Assembly: GCA_910588535.1 (NCBI GenBank)
Contig: CAJUOO010000049.1
Span: forward strand, 1-24,761
Direction: 5' to 3'
Origin: an uncultured Lachnospiraceae bacterium
GTDB lineage: Bacteria; Bacillota; Clostridia; Lachnospirales; Lachnospiraceae
DNA length: 24,761 bases
Made by a program: the position numbers and the translations under genes. Numbering within the stretch: the first letter of the stretch is position 1; every line of letters starts with the position of its first letter. This document shows positions 23,346-24,761 of the stretch, in pieces. The notes beneath the pieces were generated by a model, which saw nothing but the letters and a program-made list of their open reading frames with translations, ran no database searches and was not told where the DNA came from.

Positions 23346-24551
23346 ATGAAAATGAAAGGATTGAACAATAAGTGGATGCGCGCAGCGATACCTGCGCTTC
23401 TTCTGCACTGCAGTATTGGAACAGTGTACTGCTGGTCACTGGTCAAGGGGGATATAGCTGCATATATTGGTCGTTCAAATGGAGAAGTAGAGTGGGCATT
23501 TAGCCTTGCGATCTTTTTTCTTGGAATGTCGGCGGCATTTGCCGGTGATATTGTTGAGAGAGATATAAGAAAATCGTCGCTGATTGCGGCAATTTTCTTT
23601 GCGGCAGGTCTGGTGGTAACAGGTCTGTCTATCAAGATGAAGTCGTTGATTGGTATCTATCTGGGCTATGGAGTAATTATGGGGATTGGTCTTGGCATCG
23701 GCTACCTTTCTCCGGTAAAGACACTGATGCTCTGGTTTGAGGATCAAAAGGGTCTTGCGACAGGTCTCGCTGTGGCAGGGTTCGGTCTTGCCAAGGTGAT
23801 AGCCAGCCCAGTTATGACGGCACTTCAGGGTTCTGTCGGTCTTAGCAATATGTTTTATATTCTGGCGGTAATCTACTTTGTGATGATGATAGGAGGCCAT
23901 ATCCTGTTAAGAAAGCCAGAGGGGTGGGCAGAAAATCATGGCAAGTCTGACTTTAAGTCAAGTTCCATGTTTAAGAATGTAACCTTTATCGGTATTTGGC
24001 TGATGGTATATATCAATATTAGCTGTGGTCTGGCACTTATCTCTCAGGAAAAAGATATCATGAAAGCAGTGGGCATATCCGTTGCAACCATAGGAGTGAT
24101 CTCCTCCGTTACAGCAATATTTAACGCGGGAGGAAGACTTGGGTATTCCGCTCTGTCAGATAAATTTAAGAACAGAGATATGATCTACAAGATTTTATTT
24201 ATTCTGTCTATTGTGGTGACTGGCGTGGCCATTCTGACAAAAGCGATTGATAACAAAATGATACCAATTATTATTATATTGCTCTGTGTGATCAATTCCA
24301 CATATGGTGGAGGTTTCAGCAATCTTCCCACAGTGCTCTCAGAACATTTCGGCATGAAAAATATTAGCAAGATACATGGTTTGGGATTATCAGCGTGGGC
24401 GATGGCAGGATTGACAGGCAATCAGGTGAGCAACCTGATCGTTTCTAAGACGGGTTCTTATATGAATGTATTGTATGTGATATTGGTGTTCTATATCATA
24501 GCACTGATTATCAGCTATGTTATGGTACGATCGGCTGAAAAACAGAAGTAG
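23346..24551 (+). CDS. MFS transporter, OFA (oxalate/formate antiporter-like) group
   Basis: A polytopic membrane protein of 401 residues with about 12 helices in two halves. The first helix (LLHCSIGTVYCWSLVKG) and the following long periplasmic-side segment before VEWAFSLAIFFLG resemble OFA-group transporters. The cytoplasmic MFS loop between helices 2 and 3 is degenerate (AGDIVERDIRKS). A conserved LMLWFEDQKGLATGLAVAGFG segment lies near the middle of the N-terminal half. Substrates of this group are small organic anions, and no specific one can be assigned. ATG 23346 is used; ATG 23352 is equally well placed for the GAAAGAAGG ribosome binding site. Confidence 0.85.
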   Translation: MKMKGLNNKWMRAAIPALLLHCSIGTVYCWSLVKGDIAAYIGRSNGEVEWAFSLAIFFLGMSAAFAGDIVERDIRKSSLIAAIFFAAGLVVTGLSIKMKSLIGIYLGYGVIMGIGLGIGYLSPVKTLMLWFEDQKGLATGLAVAGFGLAKVIASPVMTALQGSVGLSNMFYILAVIYFVMMIGGHILLRKPEGWAENHGKSDFKSSSMFKNVTFIGIWLMVYINISCGLALISQEKDIMKAVGISVATIGVISSVTAIFNAGGRLGYSALSDKFKNRDMIYKILFILSIVVTGVAILTKAIDNKMIPIIIILLCVINSTYGGGFSNLPTVLSEHFGMKNISKIHGLGLSAWAMAGLTGNQVSNLIVSKTGSYMNVLYVILVFYIIALIISYVMVRSAEKQK

Positions 24552-24598
24552 ATAACTTTTCGGCTTATAGTTAAAATAGCTATAATGTATTTGAATGA

Positions 24599-24761
24599 AG
24601 TAAAAGGTCCGTATAGCCAGTTCGCTGTTTTCCTCCGTCACCCCGCTCTCGCTTAGTGAAAAACGTAACGGATACTAAGCTCGTGAAAAAACCTCGCTAA
24701 GTACCAACGTTTTTCAATAGGTTCCTTGAGGAAAACAGCGAACTGGCTATACTACTTTACT
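24599..24761. repeat. Large palindromic element, MITE-like, at the window end
   Basis: Arms of 25 bp (24611-24635 and 24728-24752) are perfect reverse complements. Outer AGTAAA at 24599-24604 and TTTACT at 24756-24761 extend the symmetry to the window edge. Nested inside, TGAAAAACGT 24657-24666 pairs with ACGTTTTTCA 24707-24716, and GCTTAGT 24651-24657 can alternatively pair with ACTAAGC 24674-24680. There is no coding frame of note and no adjacent T-run. The size of about 160 bp, terminal symmetry and intergenic position fit a non-autonomous mobile element or a dispersed structured repeat. Confidence 0.7.

Noticed and set aside
24563..24586. TTATAG/CTATAA repeat after the MFS gene as a terminator
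   Set aside because: The stem is only 6 AT-rich pairs and no T-run follows; no terminator could be assigned to this gene.

Overview
The window looks like chromosomal DNA from an anaerobic Firmicute of the class Clostridia, most likely Lachnospiraceae. The grounds are AT-rich genes with strong AGGAGG-type ribosome binding sites, tight co-directional operons, the Clostridia-style order tig-clpP-clpX-lon-engB, an EpsG-type polymerase, and a DegT aminotransferase of the kind common in clostridial polysaccharide loci. Every convincing gene is on the + strand. No tRNA, rRNA, CRISPR array or transposase gene was seen.

Region 1 (1-10850) is most of a surface-polysaccharide (EPS/capsule-type) operon. 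A heavily structured leader (about 140-320) and a possible 24-codon leader peptide precede eight to nine overlapping or closely spaced genes. These are a DegT/DnrJ sugar aminotransferase, a small PglC-type priming phosphoglycosyltransferase, a GNAT/FemAB-like acyltransferase, a tandem two-domain GT2 glycosyltransferase, a TagB/TagF-like CDP-glycerol glycerophosphotransferase homologue, a second GT2 enzyme, an EpsG/Wzy-like polymerase, a GT4 enzyme and a Wzx flippase. Together they can prime a lipid-linked amino-sugar unit, extend and decorate it (possibly with an acyl group and polyol phosphate), flip it and polymerise it. Chain-length and kinase genes and most sugar-nucleotide genes are missing and may lie upstream of the window. 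Two genes each contain an uninterrupted run of nine Gs inside the coding frame. The tandem GT has an N-terminally truncated first domain and an in-frame insert that folds into three successive hairpins.

Region 2 (10850-15965) starts with a terminator and an intergenic stretch holding up to three promoter-like sites. It then has a three-gene unit: a large cytoplasmic glycoside hydrolase (GH106-like, with a C-terminal sugar-binding-like domain), an exported single-pass membrane protein of unknown family, and an alpha/beta-hydrolase esterase. It reads as a carbohydrate-processing operon.

Region 3 (15966-24761) is a housekeeping block. It has an extended -10 promoter, tig, clpP, an intrinsic terminator, clpX, lon and engB (yihA/ysxC), then a DegV/FakB-type fatty-acid-binding protein and an OFA-like MFS transporter. 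The window ends in a large palindromic element (24599-24761) with 25-bp perfect arms, possibly a MITE or another structured repeat.

The points most worth a second look are the paired G9 tracts (candidate slipped-strand switches), the hairpin-rich in-frame insert in the tandem glycosyltransferase, the structured leader with a possible pseudoknot beside a ribosome binding site, and the terminal palindrome.
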